A stretch of DNA of 64,000 nt. Origin: Sphingosinicella sp. BN140058. Its GTDB lineage: Bacteria; Pseudomonadota; Alphaproteobacteria; Sphingomonadales; Sphingomonadaceae. Location of the stretch: contig NZ_CP035502.1 of the NCBI RefSeq assembly GCF_004135585.1, forward strand, positions 248,001-312,000, in the 5' to 3' direction. Below the pieces are notes generated by a model. The model was not told the origin of the DNA, did no database searches, and saw only the letters and a program-made list of their open reading frames with translations. A program made the translations under genes and the position numbers. Each line of letters opens with the position of its first letter. Position 1 is the stretch's first letter. This document shows positions 26,351 to 34,387 of this stretch, in pieces.

Positions 26351-26370
26351 CCCGGTCTGTCGAGACCGGG
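26351..26370. terminator. Compact GC-rich hairpin downstream of the sigma-factor gene
   Basis: Perfect 8-base arms CCCGGTCT/AGACCGGG around a GTCG loop, 21 bases after the sigma-factor stop codon. There is no long U-run, so any termination would be weak or Rho-assisted. Confidence 0.45.
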
Positions 26371-26391
26371 TCTCTGAATTCGAGCTTGGCT

Positions 26392-27390
26392 TCAGGCAGC
26401 CTGGTGCTGACGCCCAGCTGTGCGAGCGGGAGCCTGTTGCCAGTAAGGAGCCGCGGCGTCCCTTTCATAAACTGGCGTGTCGCTTCTCTTGGACGCCCGG
26501 GTTGGCGGCTTTTCTGCTGAACCGATAGCCGTCTGGGCAGCCATGATCTCGAAACGCGGATCCTGCGCAGCGATCTGGAGGATCCCCTTGCCGGCACGTT
26601 TTGTGATCTGCCGAACGCGCTCTCTCGTGATGCCTGTGATCTCGTTCAGTTCGCTCAGCGAGTCCGCGTCGAAGACACGGCGCTCGATGATCGCCCGGTC
26701 GCGGGCAAGCTTTTGGTCGAGTTCTTGCAGCGCGCCGGCGTCCAGCTGTCGAAACGCCGGCCTGCGGATCGGATTGTGAGAAGCGACATCGGACGGCTGG
26801 TTGGCGATCGCTTGCTTCGCGCGCGGCCGCTTCTTGAGCTGCTCGACGCCCTTGGCGCGGAGCTTGTCCATATAAAGGTCGACAAGAGCGTCGGTGGCGC
26901 GCTTCGCCAGGTAGGCAGAGGCGCGTGCTTCGGTGCTATCGAGCGCGTCCGGATCCTCGAGAGTGATCTCGGCTGCTTGGCCGTCTGGGCCGCGCGGAAG
27001 GTCCTCCATCGAAACTGTCGTGGCTTCCACCTTCTTGGCGGACGACCGTTGGTCAGCCATCAGACGGAAGCGGAGGCTCTGCATCTCACCGCGGATCTGC
27101 CAGTTTACGAATGTCGTGAACTGGGCTTTCGTGGGATCGTAGGCCGTGATGGCGCGGTGGACCGCGATCGCGGAGGCTTGCTCGGCGTCTTCCCGATGCG
27201 CAACGAGACCGTATTGACGCGTGAAGTGGCGCGTCCGGGGCTCGAGAACTTTGATCAGAGCAGCGAAGGAGCGATCGGTGTTGTGGCGTTGGCGTGCGGT
27301 TTGTTTAGCTCCTGCCTCCGGTCGGTTGGCAATCACTTCGGCAACGAGGGCTTCGAGACGAATGGAAACTTTCGAAACTGCTTCGGACAC
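26392..27390 (-). CDS. Sigma-70 family RNA polymerase sigma factor (RpoH-like)
   Basis: 332 residues from GTG 27390, with GAGAGG upstream. Region 2 is visible as DAEQASAIAVHRAITAYDPT followed by FTTFVNWQIRGEMQSLRFRL, close to the RpoH pattern. Region 4 is a helix-turn-helix (LSELNEITGITRERVRQITK) with the typical E-R-V-R-Q-I. A long charged linker (about 130-235) replaces region 3, and a basic, disordered C-terminal tail of about 60 residues is unusual. An accessory-replicon sigma factor is likely; which promoters it reads cannot be told. Confidence 0.8.
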   Translation of the reverse strand: MSEAVSKVSIRLEALVAEVIANRPEAGAKQTARQRHNTDRSFAALIKVLEPRTRHFTRQYGLVAHREDAEQASAIAVHRAITAYDPTKAQFTTFVNWQIRGEMQSLRFRLMADQRSSAKKVEATTVSMEDLPRGPDGQAAEITLEDPDALDSTEARASAYLAKRATDALVDLYMDKLRAKGVEQLKKRPRAKQAIANQPSDVASHNPIRRPAFRQLDAGALQELDQKLARDRAIIERRVFDADSLSELNEITGITRERVRQITKRAGKGILQIAAQDPRFEIMAAQTAIGSAEKPPTRASKRSDTPVYERDAAAPYWQQAPARTAGRQHQAA

Positions 27391-27580
27391 GCGTGGCCTC
27401 TCCCCAAGATGCGACGCCGCAGCGCCTGCAGATTGTTCCTGAGCCCACTGCCCGCATCAGGGTGAAAGATCCTCAAACCGAAGATCCGGGAGGATACTTA
27501 AGGAGGTTGGTTGGACGGCCGGCCGGCGCGCGAGCGGCTAGGGACCACGCTGAAGGTGACGGTGGCCACAGGCGGCGTTG

Positions 27581-29413
27581 CTACTGGTCGAGGATTTCCT
27601 GAGGAATCTCGGTGCCGGGCTTAACGTCGGGATCGTTCCGGATCAGATAATCTCGCAGACTTGCCGAAATTTTGCCGTCTCGCTCAGCCTGCTCAATGTT
27701 TTGGACGATCTTATCATGCCTCATTTGGGTCCCGGACGCCCACGAGACCGCCTTTACGGAGTCGTTGTATTTTAATCGCCACTCATCGGCCTTGGTTTGC
27801 CAGACAGATGCCCTCCTGATGTCTCCTAGTTCCTTAAGCCGAGCGAGCTCCTGTTGCTTGGAATACGAAAGCGCGACCCCTGATAAGCCGACGACGACAG
27901 CAGCGACCATGGCCGCACTCGCGAGGCGGAGGCGGTTCTGCGACCGGCGAATTAGGACGCTGGCGGCAGAGCTCGCGACGAGTTCCGGGTCTGCCTTCGC
28001 CAAGATCAGGTTCAATCGCCCAAGCGGAATGAATGATCTCCTGTCCGCTGCGAACTCGCTGAGATGTAGACGAAGGAGGTGGGTTGCGCGCTCCGCCTCG
28101 GTGGACTGCGCGGCCGTGGCGGCGGTGATCAGGTCAACCGCATAGTCGTGGACGAGGCTGTAGAGGGTTTGATCGTGCGGGGCAGATGACACGATGACGC
28201 CGGCGCGGGTAAGCTGTTCAAGCACGCTGGCGACTTCCTCCACGTCGTAGCGCCGGTGTTCCGGGGAGCGGATCGCGTCCCCAAGCTGCTGCGCACTCTG
28301 GGGCTCTGTCTTAGCCGCTGGGAAAGTGGAGAAGTTGCATAGCGATCTGAGTACGAGGCGAGCCAGAGACGGGTTGGACGTCGCTTCGATGGTCTCGACA
28401 ATATACGCGGAGAGAATTCCCTTGGCGCCGCCTTTGGCGCGGTAACTCTCCGCGACGTTCGAGATCTCAAGAGCAAGGCAGACGAGCTGGAGCTCTGGAG
28501 GCCGGACCCTGCCGTCGTGAGCGAGCTCCGCAGCGAGGGTCGATCCGAAGCCGGTGAGCATCTCCAGTCCATCGCGCGTGGCACACTCTTCAATGACCGC
28601 GGCAGCTTCGATCAGGTCGAGGTTCTTGAGGGGAAACATTGTCTTCGAGGATGTGGGATCCTCGATGCCTGGACGAAGGTCGTGGAGCGCGATGACGTAG
28701 TCCGAGCGCACGGCGCAGACCACTCTGGTCTGGGTGCCCGGAAGTGGCTGTTTCAGAAAATTCCCGAGCTCGCGCCGTTGAGCGGAGGGGATCCATTTGA
28801 TCAGAGCTTCCTCAAATTGATCGAAAATGAGGACGGGTTGCTTGGTGCAGGCGGCGAGTTGGAAGCGAATTTGATCGCACATCGAGTCGATCGTGTCGTC
28901 GGCCGATAATCCGCGAAGGCCGCGCAGATAGACGACGGTGAACCGGCCGTCTTCCTCGAGCGCTTGAGCGACGCCGCTGTCGAGCAGTGATGACTTGCCG
29001 GCGCCGGTTTCTCCGGTGACGACGCCGTAGGTGAAGTCCGGGTGGGCGATCCGGGTGGCGATGCTCTTCGCCAGCTGTCGACGCTTGTCGCCAGGTAGCT
29101 TGTCTCCGCGGGTGTAGGAGTACAGTCCGCGGAAGGCGGAGCCGAGGGGACGTTCCGCCCATTCTTGAATGCGTTGCTGGCGAGCCAACTGCGCCAGGCG
29201 GCGGGTGTGGGTGCGACGCCAGAGCAGATAGAATGCGCCGAGGATTAAGGCGGCGGTGAGCACAGCCAACGCTTTCGAAAGCGGTTCATCGAGCTTCAGC
29301 GCGAGAAAGATGGGAAGGAGCGTAGCTCCGGCCGCGGCTATGATCGTTTGGGCGCTCGTGAAGCGCGTCAAAAAGTGGTCAACGGGTGCCGCTTTGGCAG
29401 ATTCTTCGGTCAC
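27581..29413 (-). CDS. Membrane-anchored STAND-type NTPase (nSTAND1-like)
   Basis: 610 residues from GTG 29413. Two N-terminal membrane helices (about 22-38 and 47-65), then a P-loop NTPase: Walker A GETGAGKSS (134-142), Walker B PVLIFDQFEEAL (193-204), sensor-type RSDYV near 250. A helical region follows, with ATPase-lid character (ELQLVCLALEISN), then a third hydrophobic segment near 500-520 and a short C-terminal domain. The Walker B sequence with DQFEE is the signature of nSTAND1 proteins, several of which act in defence by sensing invaders. There are no C-terminal repeats here, so the sensor is not evident. Three copies of the dispersed motif lie in its promoter region. Confidence 0.75.
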   Translation of the reverse strand: MTEESAKAAPVDHFLTRFTSAQTIIAAAGATLLPIFLALKLDEPLSKALAVLTAALILGAFYLLWRRTHTRRLAQLARQQRIQEWAERPLGSAFRGLYSYTRGDKLPGDKRRQLAKSIATRIAHPDFTYGVVTGETGAGKSSLLDSGVAQALEEDGRFTVVYLRGLRGLSADDTIDSMCDQIRFQLAACTKQPVLIFDQFEEALIKWIPSAQRRELGNFLKQPLPGTQTRVVCAVRSDYVIALHDLRPGIEDPTSSKTMFPLKNLDLIEAAAVIEECATRDGLEMLTGFGSTLAAELAHDGRVRPPELQLVCLALEISNVAESYRAKGGAKGILSAYIVETIEATSNPSLARLVLRSLCNFSTFPAAKTEPQSAQQLGDAIRSPEHRRYDVEEVASVLEQLTRAGVIVSSAPHDQTLYSLVHDYAVDLITAATAAQSTEAERATHLLRLHLSEFAADRRSFIPLGRLNLILAKADPELVASSAASVLIRRSQNRLRLASAAMVAAVVVGLSGVALSYSKQQELARLKELGDIRRASVWQTKADEWRLKYNDSVKAVSWASGTQMRHDKIVQNIEQAERDGKISASLRDYLIRNDPDVKPGTEIPQEILDQ

Positions 29414-29536
29414 AGACGAGATCCCCCAGGCGCAGCGGCATTGGGCACGATCAAGGCAGCATATATCAGCTTACGACCGGTTGGGAGTCTGTGGCGGCTT
29501 TTGCCATCGAGGGGTGCTCCCTCAAGCACGCGCCCC

Positions 29537-29619
29537 GGCTAATCTGTCGTTCCCGACGAGGGCGCCGCGCAGCGGGCAGTCTGTCACTGTGAACAAGGGC
29601 GGGCGCGGGCAATCTGTCA
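29537..29619 (-). promoter_or_regulatory. Cluster of three YGACAGAYYGCC motif sites upstream of the STAND gene
   Basis: In the coding direction TGACAGATTGCC (29608-29619), TGACAGACTGCC (29575-29586) and CGACAGATTAGCC (29537-29549, one extra base), spaced 33-38 bases, all in the same orientation, 125-205 bases upstream of the GTG start. Confidence 0.5.
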
Positions 29620-29653
29620 TTTGGGCCGCGTTGACGGCGCCGCTCGGCTGGCA

Positions 29654-30028
29654 TCAGCTTCCGAGGTCGTCATTCCTGGCGAGAAGGATCAGGGGGCCCC
29701 ACTGATCGACCACGCCGACGCCCGGGTTGGCCTCGCAGTATGCATTGGCGGCGTTGGCGTCGGCCGCAACGGCGATCACTTCAATCCGCGTCGTGCCATC
29801 GAGCTGTGACTGGATGAAGAGCTTGCGCTCCGTGGACCGGCGGGTGATCGGTCGGTCCATGGCGTTGAGGAAGGTCGACACCACTTCCGCTTGGCGTTGC
29901 CCGAGAGGATCGTCGCCGAAGGTAGCAACCTCCGGACCTCCGTCCAGGTGATAGACGATGCTGCGGGGTTGCTCGCTGTTGTCGAGAACGGCGAAATCGT
30001 AGGGCGCAGCGAGGGTAAGGTTGGTCAT
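29654..30028 (-). CDS. Hypothetical protein, 124 aa
   Basis: ATG 30028 with AAAGGA upstream. Alpha/beta protein: TLAAPYDFAVLDNSEQPRSI, then FIQSQLDGTTRIEVIAVAAD and NAANAYCEANPGVGVVDQWG. No signal or membrane segment. First of the long minus-strand series that continues to 53.8 kb (reading direction right to left it is the last). No family recognised. Confidence 0.6.
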   Translation of the reverse strand: MTNLTLAAPYDFAVLDNSEQPRSIVYHLDGGPEVATFGDDPLGQRQAEVVSTFLNAMDRPITRRSTERKLFIQSQLDGTTRIEVIAVAADANAANAYCEANPGVGVVDQWGPLILLARNDDLGS

Positions 30029-30158
30029 GCCTGGATTCCTTTGGCTGACGATGCAGGGATCGATTGTGGAACGATGAACGGGCAGTGCTGAGATCGTGGC
30101 TGTCGGGGCAGCGGCTGGCGTGCGGCCGACGGAAAGCACATCTGGCCGGGTATGCCGA

Positions 30159-30419
30159 TCAGAAGACCACGACCCAGCCATCGTCTCGCACGGAGTGCGT
30201 GGTATGGTAGGCGTAGAATGCCCTGTGCTGCTCGTAATGCTCCGCCGTGAGAACGTTCGCGTTGTTGATCGCCTTGCCGTCTTGGTCGAGGACCGTGGCG
30301 GTGATGAATGAGGAGCCGGTGCGGGTTCTTATCTTGTAGCCGAGAGCCTTCATGTCCGTTCGGAACTGGGCGATGTCGACGGTGATGCGCGCAGGGCGCG
30401 CGAGGGCTGCGGATGCCAT
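30159..30419 (-). CDS. Small hypothetical protein, paralogue of the 30432-30683 product
   Basis: 86 residues, GAGGAGGCG before ATG 30419. Shares with its neighbour the order MKALGYKIRTR (here) / HELGYSLRVKK, a central strand pair, an EH-x-x-x-x-A-x-x-x-Y segment (EHYEQHRAFYAYH) and a hydrophobic end DGWVVVF. Twelve bases separate the genes, which indicates tandem duplication. Function unknown. Confidence 0.65.
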   Translation of the reverse strand: MASAALARPARITVDIAQFRTDMKALGYKIRTRTGSSFITATVLDQDGKAINNANVLTAEHYEQHRAFYAYHTTHSVRDDGWVVVF

Positions 30420-30431
30420 GTTCTCGCCTCC

Positions 30432-30683
30432 TCAGAACACAATGACGCGGCTGCCGTCGGCGACGGCGTTTTGATCGAGGTAGGCGAAAAGAGCCTGGTG
30501 CTCGGCACGCTCCTGCTCCGTTGGGCGGGATGGCCGCGCGACCGCGCCTCCAGTGACCTTCTTGGTTTTTCGGCGGTAGAGCGAACCGACGAGAGCGCCG
30601 TCTAACTTCTTCACTCTAAGCGAATAGCCCAGCTCGTGGAGCTCGGATTTCGCCGTCTCCAGGGGGACGATCGTTTTACGCAT
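30432..30683 (-). CDS. Small hypothetical protein, paralogue of the 30159-30419 product
   Basis: 83 residues, AGGAGGT before ATG 30683. Basic in the middle (SLYRRKTKKVTGGAVARPSR), with the shared LGYSLRV start and a DGSRVIVF end. The pair may be a dimer-forming small adaptor or inhibitor; there is no direct evidence. Confidence 0.65.
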   Translation of the reverse strand: MRKTIVPLETAKSELHELGYSLRVKKLDGALVGSLYRRKTKKVTGGAVARPSRPTEQERAEHQALFAYLDQNAVADGSRVIVF

Positions 30684-30805
30684 TGCGGAACCTCCTGTGC
30701 GAGCCTCAGGAGAATTTCCTCTCCGAAGACCTATCGCACAGGCAGCCCACTATCTGTTGGAGCGAAATGGACGCTGATCAGAAGCGTCGCCTGCCCTCCC
30801 CTTCT

Positions 30806-31192
30806 TCAGATCGCGCAGCGACCCGGCAGAGTCGCTGCCGCCCCGCCGCGCTGAAGTGAGGCTGCGACCTCCTCTGCATGTCGGAAGGCACTCGCCCCGG
30901 CAGCGATCGCTGCGCGAGCCTCAAGGTTTTCGCCGGCGGTGAGATGATCATCGGCAAGGACGCGATCGATCACCGCTGCTGCGGCTGGGCAGCGGATTCG
31001 CGCTGCGTCCGAAAGATACACGACATCCGCGAGCGATGCCTCGGCCGCTGCGACCCTTGCTGTCGCGCCAGCGGTGAGGAAGAAGGAAGCGCCCAGCCCT
31101 ATGATGAGCCCGGTTACGCCGGAGACGATCGAAACCGCGAAGAAGCGCTTGGCGCTCGGCGGCTCTTTTTCGAAGGTGAGGGACGCGGACAT
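30806..31192 (-). CDS. Single-pass membrane protein, 128 aa
   Basis: GAGGA before ATG 31192. Short cytoplasmic start (SASLTFEKEPPSAKRFFAVS), one membrane helix (IVSGVTGLIIGLGASFFLTA), then an alanine-rich helical domain outside with two cysteines (RIRCP and GRCAI). Thirteen bases downstream of the DUF6283-like stop, same operon. Role unknown. Confidence 0.6.
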   Translation of the reverse strand: MSASLTFEKEPPSAKRFFAVSIVSGVTGLIIGLGASFFLTAGATARVAAAEASLADVVYLSDAARIRCPAAAAVIDRVLADDHLTAGENLEARAAIAAGASAFRHAEEVAASLQRGGAAATLPGRCAI

Positions 31193-31204
31193 GTTTCCTC
31201 GTGT

Positions 31205-31588
31205 TCAATCGGGACCTCGGCACGGAGCTAAGGCTGGGTGTTCAGGCGGGACGCCGTTCGCGACCGCCATCTCCCTATAGTCCTTATAGAGCGCGTAGCC
31301 TCCTGTGCGGTCGGCTGCTTGTAGACGCCCGTAGATGTAGGCGAGGCGGACCGTCAGGTTGTGGGCGGCGCCACGTTCGAGGAAGCCGGCGCAGGCCGTC
31401 GGGGCTTCCTCGCTGCTCAGGTGACACGAGAAGATGATATGGGCTTGGTCAAAGGCCGTTTTCGCGAGGTCGATGAACTTCTCGACGGGGAAGTGGCCGA
31501 TCGGGACATCAAGGCGCCACGGGCACTCGGCGCAAGGCTTCTTGGGCGGGCGCAGGTCAACGACGTAGGCGCGTGGCAGATCGTCCAT
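31205..31588 (-). CDS. DUF6283-like cysteine-motif protein
   Basis: 127 residues. PPKKPCAECPWRLDVP at the start, IIFSCHLSSEE in the middle and TACAGFLERG after it give the C-x2-C-P-W, C-H and C-x-G pattern of DUF6283 proteins, probably a metal site. ATG 31588 behind AGGA. Function of the family is unknown; it occurs in actinobacterial and plasmid/phage settings. Confidence 0.6.
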   Translation of the reverse strand: MDDLPRAYVVDLRPPKKPCAECPWRLDVPIGHFPVEKFIDLAKTAFDQAHIIFSCHLSSEEAPTACAGFLERGAAHNLTVRLAYIYGRLQAADRTGGYALYKDYREMAVANGVPPEHPALAPCRGPD

Positions 31589-31594
31589 CGGGTC

Positions 31595-31909
31595 CTATTC
31601 CTGGTCGGTCGGTCCGGCGGCATCGGTTCGGATCCACTGGCCTCGGCTGCGTTGCACGATGAGGCCGTCTGCTCGAGCGCGCTGGAGGAGCCGAGATGCG
31701 ACGAGATCTCGGTTCAGGTTCCGGAGACGGCAAGCAGAGGTGAGCGCCTTCGCAACGTCGTATGCTTCGAAATAGTCGACACCCGGGCCAGGGCGCGTAG
31801 CGTTGACCCCGGCCTGCAACGCAGGCGTGTCGAGAGTTTGCCCGTCGACGGTCATCGGGCGAGATGGATCCCGCGGCTGAGAGGCGGTGGAGGGATGAAG
31901 CCGGGGCAT
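31595..31909 (-). CDS. Small protein, possible winged helix
   Basis: 104 residues from ATG 31909 (AGAGG seven bases upstream; TGAC-ATG junction with the preceding stop, so coupled). AYDVAKALTSACRLRNLNRD and LVASRLLQRARADGLIVQRS, then GQWIRTD, read as helix-helix-wing as in small DNA-binding proteins. Proline-rich N-terminus. Function not recognised. Confidence 0.55.
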   Translation of the reverse strand: MPRLHPSTASQPRDPSRPMTVDGQTLDTPALQAGVNATRPGPGVDYFEAYDVAKALTSACRLRNLNRDLVASRLLQRARADGLIVQRSRGQWIRTDAAGPTDQE

Positions 31910-31910
31910 G

Positions 31911-32180
31911 TCAGGCCTCTTGGTATTTGTCGAGAAGGTGATTGGCGAGCTCCATCGCGCCTTCGCGACGCTGTCTGACGACCCAAGGCTCGATTTCGAG
32001 TCCGTTCTCGTCGACTACTCGGACTCCCGTTCCGATCGTCTCGGAGACGGACGAGGCGAGGCCTTCGATTTCGGCAAGGAATTCGTCAGATGTCTGCCTC
32101 GGAAGGGCGGGGAAGCATTGATTGCGCTCCCCTGTGCTGTAGGCAAACCAACGCCCGTCGCGCAGTTCGATCGTTCGCAA
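31911..32180 (-). CDS. Small hypothetical protein, 89 aa
   Basis: Start chosen at TTG 32180: GAGGA lies seven bases upstream and the start then follows the preceding stop by 28 bases. ATGs at 32249 and 32273 would overlap that gene by 40-65 bases. Two short strands (RTIELRDGRWFAYSTG) and a helix (SDEFLAEIEGLASSVSETIG), then EPWVVRQRREGAMELANHLL. Unknown. Confidence 0.5.
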   Translation of the reverse strand: MRTIELRDGRWFAYSTGERNQCFPALPRQTSDEFLAEIEGLASSVSETIGTGVRVVDENGLEIEPWVVRQRREGAMELANHLLDKYQEA

Positions 32181-32208
32181 TGCTGTGTCCTCTTCGGGAA
32201 GGTGATTA

Positions 32209-32652
32209 TCAGAACCGCTTCGCCCAATGAAAGCGCTGAGCGCCTTCATGCGTGAGGGCGACGGCAGAGGCATCTATCGCCTCGCAACTTGTATCGTCCC
32301 AACCGAGCGCTCCCGCGGTACCGCGTCGCCTAAGTGCGTAGAGCTTCTCCGGGTTGGTAGCGTCGGGCAGGCCGAAGTGAGCGCGCCAAGCGTCAAGCGC
32401 TTGCGCCATGCCGATCGCCCAGACGTGCAAGTCGCGAGGTTGACGCCGCTTGTTGTCAGCGACGAAGTAGACCTCGGTGCCAGCTTCGGCGGTGCCGATG
32501 GGCGCAATGGGTACGACACCGCTCGGCGCCGCGTCGTCGAGAAGTGCGTAGTAGGCGCGCCAGAGTTGGACGGCGTGACTTGAGGTTTCCGCTTCGACAT
32601 GGAGGTCGAAGTTGTTCTCGATGTCGCCGTGCGCGACGAAGAAGATGTTCAT
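32209..32652 (-). CDS. Hypothetical protein, 147 aa
   Basis: GGAG seven bases before ATG 32652. MNIFFVAHGDIENNFDLHVE starts with strands; HAVQLWRAYYALLDD and VWAIGMAQALDAWRAHFGLP are helices that look like repeats of one unit. Soluble. Same operon as neighbours. No family recognised. Confidence 0.6.
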   Translation of the reverse strand: MNIFFVAHGDIENNFDLHVEAETSSHAVQLWRAYYALLDDAAPSGVVPIAPIGTAEAGTEVYFVADNKRRQPRDLHVWAIGMAQALDAWRAHFGLPDATNPEKLYALRRRGTAGALGWDDTSCEAIDASAVALTHEGAQRFHWAKRF

Positions 32653-32728
32653 TTTGCCGCTCCAGGTGGGTGGTCTCGGAAGGGGCCAGAGCCTCTTTCC
32701 TCAGGCGTCTCGTCTCAGCACCGCCGAC

Positions 32729-33283
32729 CTATTGCTGGAGCCAGCGGCATAGGCTCGGATAGCTGCGGACGGACTCGCACATGCCGCTGGCGACGAGGCC
32801 GTTGATGCCGAGATAGGCCCCCAGCGCGAGGCCCCGGCGGATGTCGGCTCCTTCTCCCTCATATTGGTCGTCCGTGATGATGACCGTATCGGGAAGGCGT
32901 GCCGCGCGGCCCGCGGCGAAGGCCCAAGCCGTTGCTTCGCATTCACCGGCCTGGAGAACTGACCGGACGAAGTGATCATTCGCGCGGTCAGGATCCTCCT
33001 CCACGTGGCGTGCCGCCTCCTCGCACATGTGCAGGAACAACGGCTCAAGGTCATCGCTGGCGAGCTTCCGAAACCGCTCCGGGAGAATGGCTAAATGAGC
33101 TGCCTCGTGCAACAGATCGGAAGGGAGTGCTCGAGCTGGATCGTATCGAAGGGTCCCATCGTGAATTTGAACAGCGCTGAGGAAGCCGGCTGCGCCGCTT
33201 GCCGGCGCTGCTTCTAGACCGATCGAATTCAAGAAAGACGCCGTCTTGGCGAGCATCTGAGGATCAGCCACTATTTGGTCCAT
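32729..33283 (-). CDS. Putative zinc-binding HExxH protein
   Basis: 184 residues. LPSDLLHEAAHLAILPERFR (about 61-80) holds HEAAH, the zinc-binding motif of gluzincin/metzincin-type metallopeptidases; a third ligand may be in the HMCEEAARH or GECEATAWAF segments downstream. No signal peptide. ATG 33283 lies inside the end of the dioxygenase gene (13-base overlap), so the two are co-translated. Peptidase activity is inferred from the motif alone. Confidence 0.6.
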   Translation of the reverse strand: MDQIVADPQMLAKTASFLNSIGLEAAPASGAAGFLSAVQIHDGTLRYDPARALPSDLLHEAAHLAILPERFRKLASDDLEPLFLHMCEEAARHVEEDPDRANDHFVRSVLQAGECEATAWAFAAGRAARLPDTVIITDDQYEGEGADIRRGLALGAYLGINGLVASGMCESVRSYPSLCRWLQQ

Positions 33284-33927
33284 GGTCGCTCGCGAAACCA
33301 CTGCGTAATGACGTGCTTGACCCCCTGCACCACCGGCCGGGCGTGATGTCCCGTCATGGGGTTTGGCGCGCCGGTGGCTCTGAGGTTGTTCCACAGGACG
33401 ATCGTGCCGATTGTAGGGCGAATCTCGATACCGAGGTGTGGGAACACCGTTTGGCCGCCCTCTTCGGGCTCGTCGAGGTAGGCCATTGCCGTCCAGGTGC
33501 GTTGCCCGGCGACACCGCAGTAGCGCTCGTAGTCGTGGCTCCCCGGTCGGAACCAGTCGCAGTGGAGCTTGAACTCCTGCCCAGGCGCGTATCGCTGGCC
33601 CTGCAGCGGCTCGGCGTGGGCTGGATTGATCCCCGTGAGGTCGAAGAGCCCGGCGCGGATGGTCTGCACGAGCGGCAGGGCTGGATCCAGATCGCAGGTC
33701 TCGCTTGTTCGGAAAAGAAAGTCTCCATTGCTGTCGGCAACGGTCGAGGGCCGCCGGTCGGCGTCGATCAGGTCGACGATCGCGCGGCATGCGTCCGGAG
33801 CGATGAAGCCGGGCGCCACGAAGATTTCCGCTTTCCCGTTGCCGGCAGCCTCGATCAGAGGGTGCGATGCGACCTTCGCTGCGACCGGGGTGATCTTGGC
33901 AGCCTTGATCTGCTTGTGAGGCTTCAT
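33271..33927 (-). CDS. Prolyl-4-hydroxylase-like 2OG/Fe(II) dioxygenase
   Basis: 218 residues. FKLHCDWF gives the H-x-D iron ligands, VKHVITQWFRERPW the distal His and, with a nearby Lys/Arg, the 2-oxoglutarate contact; EEGGQTVFPHLGIEIRPTIG is typical of the P4H alpha-subunit-like fold. Hydroxylates a peptide or small molecule; the substrate is unknown. Upstream ribosome site is modest (GGTGATGAAATC before the ATG). Overlaps the HExxH gene. Confidence 0.8.
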   Translation of the reverse strand: MKPHKQIKAAKITPVAAKVASHPLIEAAGNGKAEIFVAPGFIAPDACRAIVDLIDADRRPSTVADSNGDFLFRTSETCDLDPALPLVQTIRAGLFDLTGINPAHAEPLQGQRYAPGQEFKLHCDWFRPGSHDYERYCGVAGQRTWTAMAYLDEPEEGGQTVFPHLGIEIRPTIGTIVLWNNLRATGAPNPMTGHHARPVVQGVKHVITQWFRERPWTK

Positions 33928-34096
33928 GATTTCATCACCGTATCTGATTGCATCCTTGAGCTTCCAGTCACGACAGTCGCGGTGCGACGCTCACCAGGCA
34001 CCCTCACGTGTTCCGAGCGCGCGCGCCCGAGGCACAGAAGGTCAGCGCATCGCCGCATCACGCTCTTGTGCGTGGACGGCCGGATGGCGACGCCGA

Positions 34097-34285
34097 TCAG
34101 AGTTCCGGGTCAGTGTCACTCAGAACGATCCGGGCTTTGGAGAAGTCCACGTTGGCGAACACGCTGTTCCGGTGCTGCATCTCCTCGGGGGAGACGCGAC
34201 CTGAAGCGAGATCGTCGTCGAGAGCGTTCCGCTCGGAAGCCTTCGCCCGCGCCCTCTCAGCAGGGTCGAATCTGTCGACACGCAT
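34097..34285 (-). CDS. Small charged protein, 62 aa
   Basis: AAGGAGG with ideal spacing before ATG 34285; a longer frame to 34330 is rejected. MRVDRFDPAERARAKASERN then LASGRVSPEEMQHRNSVFAN, mostly helix with an acidic end. The 168 bases between its stop and the dioxygenase gene hold nothing evident. Confidence 0.6.
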   Translation of the reverse strand: MRVDRFDPAERARAKASERNALDDDLASGRVSPEEMQHRNSVFANVDFSKARIVLSDTDPEL

Positions 34286-34387
34286 TCTAGACCTCCTTCG
34301 GCCGCCGGGGCTTGCCGGCGGATACGGCAATGTCTGACGATCAACCAGCCCTGCGCTGCTTGGTTGCGACCGTTGGGACTGGAGGTC

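Noticed and set aside
33199..34290. 363-codon plus-strand frame
   Set aside because: Antisense to the dioxygenase gene with conserved iron ligands; composition is noise.
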